A stretch of DNA of 64,000 bases from JAPPLB01 sp965218555 (GTDB taxonomy: Bacteria; Acidobacteriota; Terriglobia; Bryobacterales; UBA6623). Position 1 is the stretch's first letter, and the number at the start of each line of letters is the position of its first letter. Of this stretch, positions 27,081-36,282 are shown piece by piece. Location of the stretch: assembly GCA_965218555.1 (NCBI GenBank), contig OZ244625.1:2108001-2172000 (forward strand), in the 5' to 3' direction. A program made the translations under genes and the position numbers. The notes below the pieces were generated by a model that had not been told where the DNA came from, made no database searches, and worked only from the letters and a program-made list of their open reading frames with translations.

Positions 27081-27455
27081 ATGAAGACTCGTCGATCTTG
27101 GCTGGTTGCGCTCGTGCCGGGGGTTTTGCTTGTGACCCTGCCCTCGGCCGTCCTCGCGCAAAAAAAGAAAAAAAAGAAGGTCAAACCCACGAAGTCCGTT
27201 ACCGGGCTGGTGACAAACGAATCGGAAGAGGGCCTGGAGGGGGCGGTGGTGCAGCTCAAGAACACTCGCACATTGCAAGTCAAGACGTTTATCGTTGACG
27301 AGCGAGGCTCCTACTGCTTCCGCGGACTCGACCCCTCTATTGATTATGAAATCAAGGCTCGCTACGAAGAATCGACCAGCCGGACGCGGACAGTGAGCTC
27401 TTTCGACAGCCGGGACGAAGTGATCTACAACTTCAAGATCAAGGTCGAGAAGTAG
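27081..27455 (+). CDS. Small secreted carboxypeptidase-regulatory-like protein with Lys-rich hinge
   Basis: 124 residues from ATG 27081, preceded by AAGGAG at 27070-27075. A signal peptide ending VLAQ is followed immediately by a run of lysines (QKKKKKKVKPTK), encoded by A-rich DNA at about 27161-27187. The domain then reads SVTGLVTNESEEGLEGAVVQ and DERGSYCFRGLDP, as in the neighbour. The A-run is a likely slippage site for replication or sequencing. Confidence 0.75.
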   Translation: MKTRRSWLVALVPGVLLVTLPSAVLAQKKKKKKVKPTKSVTGLVTNESEEGLEGAVVQLKNTRTLQVKTFIVDERGSYCFRGLDPSIDYEIKARYEESTSRTRTVSSFDSRDEVIYNFKIKVEK

Positions 27456-27535
27456 AGGATTGCCGCAGAACCGGCTTTGGCCGAGACAGCGTCAGGGACA
27501 CGGTTCATGGGATTGCCCTTTGCGACACTCAAGAC

Positions 27536-28051
27536 ATGTCCTTGCGGGTCAGAGCGATGCTCGTTGCCGTCTTGATGATGGCGGCCTGTTCATCGCCCCC
27601 TGAAGTTGAGACGATCGAGCCGGCCAGGTGGCCCCAGGTCCTGGCGGACTACCGAGGCGACGTTACGGTCATCAACGTGTGGGCGAACTGGTGCCGCGCC
27701 TGCCTGCATTTCCTGCCCTTCTTCGTCACCCTGCGCGAGCGAGCAGCTTACGACGATGTGAAGTTTGTCTCGGTCATCGTCGAAGATCCCACAGACGCGT
27801 CGGCGTTGACTGAGGCCGAAGCGTTGGTATTGGAGCTCGACGCGAGGTTCCCTCACTTTGCCGTGCAGATGGGAGTCGAAGAAACACTTGCCATGCTTGG
27901 GACCGACGACCTGCCGTCGGTGTTGGTCTACGATGCCGAGGGACGGTTGCAGCATCGGGTGGATGGCGATGCCTTCGAAGGAGAGATGCGTATCGAGGAC
28001 GTCGAGGACGCGATTGATGCGGTGCTGACCGGGCTTGAACCTGGTTCGTAA
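27536..28051 (+). CDS. Thioredoxin-like lipoprotein
   Basis: 171 residues with a lipobox leader (AVLMMAACSS) and a thioredoxin fold: VTVINVWANWCRACLHFLPF contains the redox motif CRAC, in the TlpA/ResA position, and the cis-Pro loop is DLPSVLVYDAEG. The extra segment between strands (DARFPHFAVQMGV) is as in TlpA-like proteins. It should be anchored in the membrane and keep periplasmic thiols reduced. The partner protein is unknown. Confidence 0.85.
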   Translation: MSLRVRAMLVAVLMMAACSSPPEVETIEPARWPQVLADYRGDVTVINVWANWCRACLHFLPFFVTLRERAAYDDVKFVSVIVEDPTDASALTEAEALVLELDARFPHFAVQMGVEETLAMLGTDDLPSVLVYDAEGRLQHRVDGDAFEGEMRIEDVEDAIDAVLTGLEPGS

Positions 28052-28198
28052 CCTGTCTTTTTGGTGCGCCTCTTGTCGTGCATTCGCCACTCTTCGCAAA
28101 GCTCGTGGAGAGCAATATCCGCCGGGGCTTGCTGCTACCCGAGCAGTACGGGCGGCTTGGAGCCGGATGCAGCATCTGCGGCATCGGCATGAAATGCA

Positions 28199-29659
28199 TC
28201 ATTCGGCCGGATTTTGTCCTGTTCCAGACTCAGCCTCTTTAGTCTTCAGCACTCGCCGATAGCTGGGCAGGTTCTTCTGCTCGGCGTTCTTCCAGAGATC
28301 CTCGTCGCCGCAGTCGAGGCTTGTGAACCACTCGTCCATGCGGCGCTTCAAGCTCGCCTGCCGGTCGGCGTAGTCTGCGTGCTCGGCCAGGTTGCGGCGC
28401 TCGCCCGGGTCGTTCCGCAGGTCGTACAGCTCGCTCTCGAACCCCTCAGTGCGATGGATGTACTTCCAGTATTCATCGCGGATCATCCGGCAGTATTGGT
28501 ATTCGCCATAGACGACGTTGTCCCACTCCATCTCGGCACCGCGCAGGGCCGCGGCATAGCTGCGCCCGGCGAGCGGTTTGCCCGACGCTAGCGAAGGCAG
28601 GTCCAGGTAATCGAGAATCATCGGCGCGAAGTCGTAGAAGCTCGTGAAGATCCGGCTCGTCCGGCCGCCCGGGATCGAGCCCGGGTGGTGGAAGAAGGCC
28701 GGCACAAGCATCGACTCGTCATACATGTTGAACGGCCACGAGGTGTTGCCCTTTCCCCAAAGTCCGTGTTGTTCGAGCAGAAAACCGTGATCGCTGAGAA
28801 AGATGATCAGCGTGTCTTGGGCCAGTTTCAGATTGTCGAGCCTGTCGACGATGCGTCCCACGTTGTGGTCGATGGCGGTGACCATCGCGTAGTAATGCAT
28901 CTTGCTCTCGCGGTTGCCGACGTTTCTCCTGGACAGGTTGTGGGCGATCGGCTCGTTGAGCGGCTCGCCGGGGAAGGTCTCAAACGGGGAATCACGATAG
29001 AGGTCGAGATACTCCTCGGGCGTGCCGGAATAGGGCGTGTGGGGAGCGTTGTAGGAGACGAAGCAAAAAAACGGATGGTCTTTCGATTCGTCGATGAACG
29101 CAAGAGCCTTGTCCGTCACGACGTCCGTCGTGTAGCCGGGGTACTCTCGCTTCTCTCCGTTCCAGTACATGGGTGGGTTCTGATAGCGGTTGCCGCCGGT
29201 CGGCATCGCGAACCAATAGTCGAAGCCTTCCTGCGGCCGGGCGCTGTCACCCATGTGCCATTTGCCGCTGAGTCCGACCCGGTAGCCGTGCGCGGCGAGG
29301 ACTTCGCTGAAAGTGGCTTCGTCGGAGAGGAAGGCATGAGCCCCTTCTCCTTCGTTCTCGTTCCGCACCCAATCGTGGATACCGTGCTGCGAAGGGATTT
29401 GTCCCGTAAAAAGCGTGGCCCTGCTGGGTGAGCAGACGGGGGTCGTACAGAAGGCCCTCGTGAAGAGCATCCCCTCTCGAGCGAGGCGGGCGCAGTGTGG
29501 AGTCCGGATCTCATGGTTGCCGTAGACCCCCAGAGTACGCGGCCCTTGGTCGTCAGTCAGTATGAAGACGACGTTCTGCGGACGCTTCGGTTCAAATGAC
29601 TTTCCGCAGGCGGCCCAACCAGCGGCGGCTGTGGTGGTGATGAAGTCACGGCGTTTCAT
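28199..29659 (-). CDS. Exported sulfatase, type I
   Basis: 486-residue formylglycine-dependent sulfatase. Start ATG 29659 opens KRRDFITTTAAAGWAACGK, a Tat-like or lipoprotein leader; a longer frame upstream is not needed. The catalytic motif is CSPSRATLFTG: Cys is converted to formylglycine by an external sulfatase-modifying enzyme. Metal ligands appear in VVFILTDDQGPRTL and LIIFLSDHGFLLEQHG. It probably removes sulfate from an extracellular glycan or small organic sulfate. The substrate cannot be told from sequence. Confidence 0.9.
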   Translation of the reverse strand: MKRRDFITTTAAAGWAACGKSFEPKRPQNVVFILTDDQGPRTLGVYGNHEIRTPHCARLAREGMLFTRAFCTTPVCSPSRATLFTGQIPSQHGIHDWVRNENEGEGAHAFLSDEATFSEVLAAHGYRVGLSGKWHMGDSARPQEGFDYWFAMPTGGNRYQNPPMYWNGEKREYPGYTTDVVTDKALAFIDESKDHPFFCFVSYNAPHTPYSGTPEEYLDLYRDSPFETFPGEPLNEPIAHNLSRRNVGNRESKMHYYAMVTAIDHNVGRIVDRLDNLKLAQDTLIIFLSDHGFLLEQHGLWGKGNTSWPFNMYDESMLVPAFFHHPGSIPGGRTSRIFTSFYDFAPMILDYLDLPSLASGKPLAGRSYAAALRGAEMEWDNVVYGEYQYCRMIRDEYWKYIHRTEGFESELYDLRNDPGERRNLAEHADYADRQASLKRRMDEWFTSLDCGDEDLWKNAEQKNLPSYRRVLKTKEAESGTGQNPAE

Positions 29660-29833
29660 AAGGTGATTCCAGCCGGCGTTTCTACCCACTTCACGGACGC
29701 AACTGGCGGTGACCTGCGAAGAAAAGAGGCTCATTGCAAAGGGAGAATGCGGTGTTCGGCAAGCCTCTCCGATTCTCCATGCCCGTGCTTTTTCCTTCGT
29801 ACCCCAACCAAGCGAGGGTAACAAGACAAAGAT

Positions 29834-30481
29834 CTATTGGGGCTTAAAGGGGATCTTGCACTCCCCTGCGGAGCCGTCGTAGTTGAGGACGAGATGCTTG
29901 ATTTTGTGCTTGGGATTGACCTGAAAGAATAGAAATCCGCTGACCGGCTCGCGAGTGGGTCCGATGGGTAGTTCGATGTTCCCCAGCCGATCGGCCAGGG
30001 TGCCCGTCTGCCGCTGCGACTCGGTTACGGTCGGCAGACCGCCGCCACCGCCACCGAAGCCGCCACCGACTCCGGTCCTGGGGTATCCCCCGGGCAGACC
30101 GCCGCCAAAGACGGGCTGGTTCTCCTGTGAGAAGACGCCCCCCCCTGCGCCCCCCTCGCCGAGAACCAGGACGGCCTCACCGGCGATGCGGTCGGGCGAT
30201 TGTGCTTGGGAGCGCTCGTTGTTGCGATACGAGCGCAACAGAAAATCGTCCCTCCTGAGGATCACCTCGGAGTTGTAGAGAGGACGCACCTGCAACTCGA
30301 CAAGGATGAACTCCCGATCGAGATCGTCGCCCAGCCGAGACTGGATCTCATTCACATCTCGGACGAGCCGCGCACGGAACTCCACGTCGTCGAGTTCGGC
30401 GCTCACCCATCGCGGCGGATCGGCGGCGATAAGGGTCGCCGCGCCCGAGATGAGTAAGATGACTTTGACTTTATTCCACAT
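29834..30481 (-). CDS. Secreted protein of unknown function with Gly-rich segment
   Basis: 215 residues with a signal peptide (KVKVILLISGAATLIAA). An N-terminal beta-rich part (WVSAELDDVEFRARLVRDVN, FILVELQVRPLYNSEVILRR) is followed by a glycine-rich linker near residues 108-150 (VGGGFGGGGGGLP) and a short C-terminal strand pair. I do not recognise a family. It is the only gene between the sulfatase and the divergent DUF3592-like gene, and has its own upstream region. Confidence 0.65.
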   Translation of the reverse strand: MWNKVKVILLISGAATLIAADPPRWVSAELDDVEFRARLVRDVNEIQSRLGDDLDREFILVELQVRPLYNSEVILRRDDFLLRSYRNNERSQAQSPDRIAGEAVLVLGEGGAGGGVFSQENQPVFGGGLPGGYPRTGVGGGFGGGGGGLPTVTESQRQTGTLADRLGNIELPIGPTREPVSGFLFFQVNPKHKIKHLVLNYDGSAGECKIPFKPQ

Positions 30482-30648
30482 CTATCCCGCAAAGGGCCAC
30501 GCTGATTATGCCACAAAACTCAGTTCCGCTAAACAGAATCGGCGCCCTGGGGTGTGCTCTTGAGCACACACTCACCCGGGCGGGGCGGGCCGCCTGAAGT
30601 TTGTCGTAAGCAGCATCGGCATTTACGCTACTATCGATTTCTGTCCTG

Positions 30649-31614
30649 ATGCGCCAAGCGGCTGATAGCAAGAGAAAGGGTTTGACTTGGATTCTTGCGG
30701 GAGTGGGCATCGAAGTCTTCGGGGCGGTTCTGATCTGGCAGTCGCTCCCCGAATTCGGAGCGCAGACGATTCCCGGCCTGGTCTGTGTCGTACTGGGATC
30801 CCTGGTGATGACATGGGGCCTGATGAAACGGGCGCGGCGAATCCAACCACGTTCGGAGATTCCACCCGCATCCGGGGAGTGGACACCCGAATCCGAGTTG
30901 CAAGCGCCGACTCCACGCGCCGTGCGCCTGAGTCCGTCGGGCCGCCGCATGGTCACATGGTGGTTCGTGATGCTGTCGGCGATACCGCTTTACGCCTATC
31001 TCGTTGGTCAGCGGATTGGCCCCGTGCGCACAGACTACGCGGACGAGTACATGGAGGGAGAGGCCGTCATTCATGACAAGGTGGAGAGAAAAGAAGCGCG
31101 TGGTGAAGGGTTTTACATCTATTACAACTTTGAATCTCCCGAGGCACCGGGTCGTTTCCGGGCGTCGGTGGCCGTCTCGGAAGGCCAGTACGACGCCTTG
31201 AAGGTCGGCGATGTGTTGCGAGTGCGGTATCTCGCTCCAGACCCGACCGTCCACGAGTTGCCCGACCTTGAAAAGAAAGCCCCGTCTCTGCCGGTCATCT
31301 GGTTCGCGATGGGGTTGGCCGGACTACTACTGCTTCTTTTTGAAGCCATACGGCGGCGCCATAAGGCCATCACGGTTTTCGGGGTTGCGACTCCGGGGAA
31401 AATCGACATGCTGCGGCCTCGATGGGCCGGGTCCGTTTACACGGTGACATACCGGGCTGAGGGCCGGGAAAAAAGCCTGTGCGGAACCGAACGAACCCGC
31501 CGGTTGACGGAAGGCGACACACTCACCGTCCTTTATCGGGCGGACAAGCCCGGCCAGGCTCTTATCTACCACCTCGGCATGTATGAGGCGCGGCCGGCGG
31601 GGTCCGAGGGTTGA
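30649..31614 (+). CDS. DUF3592-like membrane protein
   Basis: 321 residues with two N-terminal helices (TWILAGVGIEVFGAVLIW and VCVVLGSLVMTWGLM), a third at ~105-125 (VTWWFVMLSAIPLYAYLV) and a fourth at ~220 (VIWFAMGLAGLLLLLFEAI). Between and after them lie two copies of a beta barrel-like domain with the DUF3592 look (GEAVIHDKVERKEA…YYNFES…VGDVLRVRYLAPDP and AGSVYTVTYRAEGREKSL…EGDTLTVLYRADKP). The function is unknown. Confidence 0.68.
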   Translation: MRQAADSKRKGLTWILAGVGIEVFGAVLIWQSLPEFGAQTIPGLVCVVLGSLVMTWGLMKRARRIQPRSEIPPASGEWTPESELQAPTPRAVRLSPSGRRMVTWWFVMLSAIPLYAYLVGQRIGPVRTDYADEYMEGEAVIHDKVERKEARGEGFYIYYNFESPEAPGRFRASVAVSEGQYDALKVGDVLRVRYLAPDPTVHELPDLEKKAPSLPVIWFAMGLAGLLLLLFEAIRRRHKAITVFGVATPGKIDMLRPRWAGSVYTVTYRAEGREKSLCGTERTRRLTEGDTLTVLYRADKPGQALIYHLGMYEARPAGSEG

Positions 31615-31705
31615 TCCACCGCCCGGAGGGGGTCCCATTGCCGCGGTCTGGAGCGAAGGTTATGCTGGTTGACAACAAATGCCGGCGATGTCAAGGGGGC
31701 AGACG

Positions 31706-32104
31706 ATGATCGGTCTCTTGAAACTTCATCACGTCTCTTTCGCGATCCAAGACCTGGAGTGCGCAAAGCAATTCTTTGGCGGTGTTCTGGGACTTGAAGA
31801 GATAAGTCGGCCGGCTTTCCGGTTCCCGGGCGCCTGGTACGCGCTGGGCGACCGGCAACTCCACCTGATACAGTCTCCCGATCCCGAGTCGGACCGCCAA
31901 CGCCGCATCAATCGGGCGGATCACATGGCTCTGGAGGTCAGTGACATTCAGGCTGTGCGAAACCAACTTGAGGAATCCGGCATCGAGTTTCGGGAAGGCG
32001 GCAATCGCGACCTCGGCATCGAGCAACTCTTCTGCCAGGATCCTGACGGTCACGTCATTGAGTTTGTGCACTACCTGGCGACCGACCAGGCAGCCTTAGG
32101 CTAG
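31706..32104 (+). CDS. VOC-family (glyoxalase-like) protein
   Basis: 132 residues, one vicinal-oxygen-chelate fold: LLKLHHVSFAIQDLECAKQF opens the first beta-alpha-beta unit with a metal-ligand His, and DHMALEVSDIQAV opens the second; C-terminal QDPDGHVIEFVHY supplies the usual Glu. Start ATG 31706 follows a GGGGG ribosome site. It may be a lyase, isomerase or antibiotic-binding protein; the sequence does not say. Its stop overlaps the end of cofE on the other strand by four bases. Confidence 0.82.
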   Translation: MIGLLKLHHVSFAIQDLECAKQFFGGVLGLEEISRPAFRFPGAWYALGDRQLHLIQSPDPESDRQRRINRADHMALEVSDIQAVRNQLEESGIEFREGGNRDLGIEQLFCQDPDGHVIEFVHYLATDQAALG

Positions 32105-32862
32105 CGAAACAGGTCTTTGCCGGGCTCGCGCAGGAGATCGATGGCATTTCCCGAGCCCTCCGAACCACTAAACCCTTCAATGACGACAACCGGGCGTCCG
32201 GCATCTTTGCGCATGAGGAGGCCGGCCGCTGCGGTAAGTTCATCGGCGACCGCGATACAGGTAGCATTCAACTCTTTGCCGTGGCGATCGACTCTGCCGC
32301 AATAGTCTTCCAACGGAGCGATTCCCGCCACACCGATCGCGACATCCACTTGTCCCACCCGCCACGGCCGGCCGAACGAATCGCTGATGATCACGGCGAA
32401 ATCCATTCCCGTCGCCGCTATCAGCTTCTCCCGGATCGTCTGCGCCGAGGCGTCCGGGTTTTCGGGCAGCAACGTCGCCATCCGTTCGCCCAGGATATTC
32501 GAACGATCAACACCCGCGTTGGCGCAAATGAAGCCGTGACGCGTCTCACTGATGATGACGCCCTGCTCCATGCGCACGATGCGCCGGGACTGCTGAAGAA
32601 CAAGCTCGACGAGCCGCGGGTCTTTGTCGTATTCCTCGCCAAATCGCCGGGCCCTGTCGGACGGTTCGATGGTTCCCAGGTCGACGGTCTGCCCCTCGGT
32701 CTTCGAGACCATTTTCTGGGCGATGACGACGACGGTGTGATCCTTCCAGGAGAGACCTTCCCGTCTCGCCGCCGCCAGGATCTCCTGCGCGAGATCATCT
32801 CCAGGCTGAAATTCGGGCAGAGTTTCCAGCGCGGAAAGGGATAGCTTCAGGAGCGTGTCCAC
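32101..32862 (-). CDS. cofE: Coenzyme F420:L-glutamate ligase
   Basis: Adds L-glutamates to F420-0, the last step of F420 synthesis. 253 residues: PEFQPGDDLAQEI, VVVIAQKMVSKTEGQ, ETRHGFICANAGVDRSN and DSFGRPWRVGQVDVAIGVAG are family landmarks. There is no C-terminal nitroreductase-like domain, so it is of the stand-alone CofE type rather than the actinobacterial FbiB fusion. GTG 32862 is a reasonable start; the frame extends to 32910, into cofC. Last gene of the F420 operon. Confidence 0.9.
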   Translation of the reverse strand: MDTLLKLSLSALETLPEFQPGDDLAQEILAAARREGLSWKDHTVVVIAQKMVSKTEGQTVDLGTIEPSDRARRFGEEYDKDPRLVELVLQQSRRIVRMEQGVIISETRHGFICANAGVDRSNILGERMATLLPENPDASAQTIREKLIAATGMDFAVIISDSFGRPWRVGQVDVAIGVAGIAPLEDYCGRVDRHGKELNATCIAVADELTAAAGLLMRKDAGRPVVVIEGFSGSEGSGNAIDLLREPGKDLFR

Positions 32863-33566
32863 AGTGAATGTCGGGCTTCGGACGCTTGGTCTCGCTCGAT
32901 CCGCACACATCGGGCGCGGTTGAAGGCGTCGATCCTTTCGAGGTAATCGAGAATATCGTTGTTGCTCGTGGTCTGCTTCTCGACCGAAAGCAGGTCTTGA
33001 GGAGTATCCAAGTCCAGCGTAATGCCTGACGGACGCATTATCCGGACTTCAGCCCCGGCGGTGATCCCTGCGTTTCGGTGTCTCTCGCAGCTGCCTGGAC
33101 CAAACCGGCTCGCGATCACGTCGGGCGGCGTTCGGACCAGGGTATTCGTTCCCGTGCCATCGCATGACGGAACAATGATGAGCGAGGGCGCCGGCAAGCG
33201 CGAGGAAACCTCCAGGAGTTGTTCATATTCAATGGAAGTCGCCAGAGGCACATCGATTGGCGCTGACAGCACGGTGTGAGCACCGAGCCGCAAAGCCATT
33301 TCGACGCCCCGTTCCGCCGAATGGCTATGGCTCAACTGATCCGGTTCCTCCAAGATCCGAGCGCCGGCGAGACGAGCCGCTTCGAGCACCGCACGGTCCG
33401 TCGAAACCACGATCCGTTCGTCGAGCAGGGAAACGGACCCAAGAACGGCCAAGGCCTGGTGATAGAGTCTCCTCGCCAAGTCCTCCCGTTCGGCGGACAG
33501 GAGGACGTCCGTCAGACGCGTCATCGAATCGGCAGGGGATTTCACCGCCAGCACCGCTACGTTCAC
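32847..33566 (-). CDS. cofC: 2-phospho-L-lactate (or PEP/3PG) guanylyltransferase
   Basis: 239-residue nucleotidyltransferase-fold enzyme that makes the guanylated precursor used by CofD. Landmarks: MNVAVLAVKSPADSMTRL (family form …K…RL), RIVVSTDRAVLEAARL and TVLSAPIDVPLAT. Bacterial relatives differ in substrate (2-phospholactate, phosphoenolpyruvate or 3-phosphoglycerate), so the exact precursor is not decided. It overlaps cofD by 4 bp (start at 33566) and cofE at its end, typical of coupled translation. Confidence 0.83.
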   Translation of the reverse strand: MNVAVLAVKSPADSMTRLTDVLLSAEREDLARRLYHQALAVLGSVSLLDERIVVSTDRAVLEAARLAGARILEEPDQLSHSHSAERGVEMALRLGAHTVLSAPIDVPLATSIEYEQLLEVSSRLPAPSLIIVPSCDGTGTNTLVRTPPDVIASRFGPGSCERHRNAGITAGAEVRIMRPSGITLDLDTPQDLLSVEKQTTSNNDILDYLERIDAFNRARCVRIERDQASEARHSLWTRS

Positions 33567-34498
33567 GAGACCAGAGCCTCCATCACGGTGCGCGCAAGCG
33601 CCTCCCTTTCGGGCATCCCCGTCATCATCGTGGGACAGACAACCGCGCGCATTCCAAGTTCCTCCACCGTAGCGCTTGATTCCCGGTCAGCTTCATCAAG
33701 CACGAAGACGTCCAGGAAGTCCTTGTAGAGCTTGGCCACCGCCGTCGCGGAGGCGCCGTACCCGAGGCTGGTCATCATAGCGGCAGCAGGCCCTTTGACC
33801 GCACGCCCTCCCACGATGGGACTCACGGCCAGCACGGGCGCCGCTGTTTCGCGAAGGGCTTCGCGAATGCCCGGCACAGCCAGGATCGGCCCCACGCTGA
33901 TGATCGGGTTACTAGGAGCGATGATCACTGCATCCGCCTGAGCGATCGCCTCGAGAACACCTGACGCCGGCGCCGCCTGATCCGCTCCGACAAACTCCAC
34001 GGCTCGGACTACCGGCTTCGCGCAGTTCTTCACAAAGTAAGTCTGGAAATCCAGTCGCCCGGCCTGGGTTTCGAGCCAAGTGCGAACCGGATTGTCGCTC
34101 ATCGGCAGGATCGTTGATTCGACGCCGAGCGCTTGGGCTACTCGGTGGGTAACTTCCGACAAGGGGAACCCGTTCCGGAGCAGAGAGGTGCGGAAGATAT
34201 GCGTCGCCAAATCGCGGTCGCCAAGTTGGAACCACGTCTTCTTGCTGAATCGGCAAAGCGCGTCCAGCGCATGAAAACTTTCGTTCGCCAGCCCCCAGCC
34301 CCTCTCCGGATCGGCCAAGCCGGCGAGAGTGTAAGTGACCGTATCCAGGTCGGGACAAACGGTCAGCCCGTGCAGCTCGAGGTCATCCCCCGTATTCCCG
34401 ATAACCGTGACTTTATCCGCCGCAACGACGCGCACCAGGCCCTCGAGGAAGCGCGCCGCGCCGACACCGCCGGCCAGGACGGCAGTACGGGATGCCAT
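33563..34498 (-). CDS. cofD: 2-phospho-L-lactate transferase (Fo transferase)
   Basis: 311-residue enzyme that joins the phosphoester side chain to Fo. Landmarks: LAGGVGAARFLEGLVRV and VIGNTGDDLELHGL at the N-terminus, LGDRDLATHIFRT near residue 95, and IIAPSNPIISVGPILAVPG near residue 190. Its ATG directly follows the stop of the reductase gene (TGAATG) at 34498. The Fo synthase genes (cofG/cofH or fbiC) are not in this window. Confidence 0.92.
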   Translation of the reverse strand: MASRTAVLAGGVGAARFLEGLVRVVAADKVTVIGNTGDDLELHGLTVCPDLDTVTYTLAGLADPERGWGLANESFHALDALCRFSKKTWFQLGDRDLATHIFRTSLLRNGFPLSEVTHRVAQALGVESTILPMSDNPVRTWLETQAGRLDFQTYFVKNCAKPVVRAVEFVGADQAAPASGVLEAIAQADAVIIAPSNPIISVGPILAVPGIREALRETAAPVLAVSPIVGGRAVKGPAAAMMTSLGYGASATAVAKLYKDFLDVFVLDEADRESSATVEELGMRAVVCPTMMTGMPEREALARTVMEALVS

Positions 34499-35188
34499 TC
34501 AAGCGTCATCCCCGAGACCGGGCAAGCCTGTGAAACGTACACCGCTCGAATCGACCTTGTGCCGCAGGTTGAGAGAGATCAGCAGTGCGGCCAAGTGCTC
34601 GGCGTAACGGGCGTTCTCCAAAGGCCCCGCATCGATGACGCGTGTTCCCGAGATCTTTCTGATCCAGTTTCCCGTGATTTCGCGGGCCTCCCGGTCGTCG
34701 CCAACAACCAGGACATCCGATTTGACAGGTTTTTCCGGATCCTGAAGGGATATGGCGCTGACGCTATGCAACGCCGCCGTGACGCGTACCCCGGCGGGGA
34801 GATAACGAGCCGTCTGTTGGGCGGCCGAGCCTTCCCACAGCGGCAGGATATGCGAGAGACGCCCGCCCACGGAACGCTCCAGGGGCACCGTCGTATCGAT
34901 CACAACCATGCCGGGCCGCCAATAAGCCGAGAGGGACTCGAGAATCCCACGCCGTACGTTCAACGGTAGAGCGAGGGCGACAACCGGCGCCCGTTGCACC
35001 GCGTCCGCGTAGGTACAGGGCTCCACTTCGCACGCCGGAACGACCTGCCGAACTCGATCGGCGGCCGCTCGTGCTTTGTGGAGCGAGCGCGAGCCCAACA
35101 GAACTTGATTGCCTGTCCGCGCCCAGCGCAAGGCCAAGCCGAGGCCCACGTTGCCCGTGCCGGCGATGATAGCGATCGGTTCCGACAA
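34499..35188 (-). CDS. NADPH:F420 oxidoreductase (Fno/NpdG family)
   Basis: 229-residue Rossmann reductase that swaps hydride between NADP(H) and F420. The N-terminal IAIIAGTGNVGLGLALRWAR with GSRSLHKAR is the Fno NADP-binding form; the C-terminal AGPLENARYAEHLAALLISL carries family residues near the F420 site. Being first in an operon with three F420 biosynthesis genes strongly supports the assignment. It faces a divergent DMT transporter 70 bp away. Confidence 0.87.
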   Translation of the reverse strand: MSEPIAIIAGTGNVGLGLALRWARTGNQVLLGSRSLHKARAAADRVRQVVPACEVEPCTYADAVQRAPVVALALPLNVRRGILESLSAYWRPGMVVIDTTVPLERSVGGRLSHILPLWEGSAAQQTARYLPAGVRVTAALHSVSAISLQDPEKPVKSDVLVVGDDREAREITGNWIRKISGTRVIDAGPLENARYAEHLAALLISLNLRHKVDSSGVRFTGLPGLGDDA

Positions 35189-35258
35189 GATTTTCTACGA
35201 TTCTCGCATTTAGATATACGGATGTGAGTCAGGCGAGCGCATTCTACAATGTCGGCTC

Positions 35259-36188
35259 GTGTCTGCTGCGCGAAGGAACCAAGGTTCACACCGCTCGGGA
35301 TTATTGCTCGTGGCCGCAGGTGCGAGCTTGTGGGGCTTTGACACCGTACTGCGCGCCCCTCTTACAGACGTTCTCTCGAGCAGCGTGATTGTGTTCTATG
35401 AGCATGCGCTTCTCACGATTGTCTTTGCTCCCTACCTGATCATCAAACGGCGAAGGCTGGCGGGGCTCCGCGCCAGTTCGTGGTGGAGCTCGCTCTGGAT
35501 TGGCTGGGGTGGATCAGCGCTGGGGACGATCTGCTACACGCAGGCTGTCAAGTTGGGAAATCCGACCAGTGTCGTGTTCCTCCAGAAGCTCCAGCCGTTG
35601 ATTGCCGTCGTCTTGGCCGGATGGTGGCTTGGCGAAAGAGAACCGCTCAGAGCCCGCTTCTGGGTCCGCGCGGGCAGCGCGCTCTTCGGCGCCTATCTCA
35701 TCTCGTTTGGCGTTGGTCCCGGTTGGGGCGCCCTCGGTAACGGAGAGTGGGTTCCCGCTCTTTGGGCCGTGGGGGCGGCGGCCATTTGGGGCTCGTGCAC
35801 GGTCGTAGGCCGCTATGCATTGCCTGACCTTTCGCCGATCCTACTTACGGCGTTACGTGTCGTGGGCGCCCTGCCGCTGCTCGGGGTCTTGGCTCTTTCC
35901 AGTGAGTCGACTGCCAGCATCCCACTGCCTGGTTCGGATCAGTGGGCGCGGCTTGCCTTGATGGCCGTCATTCCCGGATTTCTGGCCCTGATTGTCTACT
36001 ACCGTGGGTTGGCCCGCACGCCGGCGTCGTTGGCCACACTCGGCGAACTCTGCTTTCCGGCGGCCGCGGCAGTGCTCAATTGGCTCTTTCTGGGGACGGC
36101 TATCTCGATCGCACAAGGACTTGGCGTGTTCGTGCTTTGGCTGGCTGTCCTGTGGCCCCGTAGAGAGGTGTTCGCCCGACAAGTCTGA
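35259..36188 (+). CDS. EamA/DMT-superfamily transporter
   Basis: 309 residues, ten predicted membrane helices in two EamA repeats (VAAGASLWGFDTVLRAPLTD at the first, AVGAAAIWGSCTVVGRYALP at the second). GTG 35259 is the first start. Substrate unknown; family members export amino acids or metabolites. It shares a 70-bp divergent promoter region with the F420 operon, so joint regulation is possible but not shown. Confidence 0.85.
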   Translation: MSAARRNQGSHRSGLLLVAAGASLWGFDTVLRAPLTDVLSSSVIVFYEHALLTIVFAPYLIIKRRRLAGLRASSWWSSLWIGWGGSALGTICYTQAVKLGNPTSVVFLQKLQPLIAVVLAGWWLGEREPLRARFWVRAGSALFGAYLISFGVGPGWGALGNGEWVPALWAVGAAAIWGSCTVVGRYALPDLSPILLTALRVVGALPLLGVLALSSESTASIPLPGSDQWARLALMAVIPGFLALIVYYRGLARTPASLATLGELCFPAAAAVLNWLFLGTAISIAQGLGVFVLWLAVLWPRREVFARQV

Positions 36189-36282
36189 TGCTTGCCATCA
36201 TTAGGGTATTCATCCGGTGCCGAACCCTCGCGCCGAGGGTGGTCACGGGGCTCTGTTATGATCGTGCAACGAGGTCAGACCC

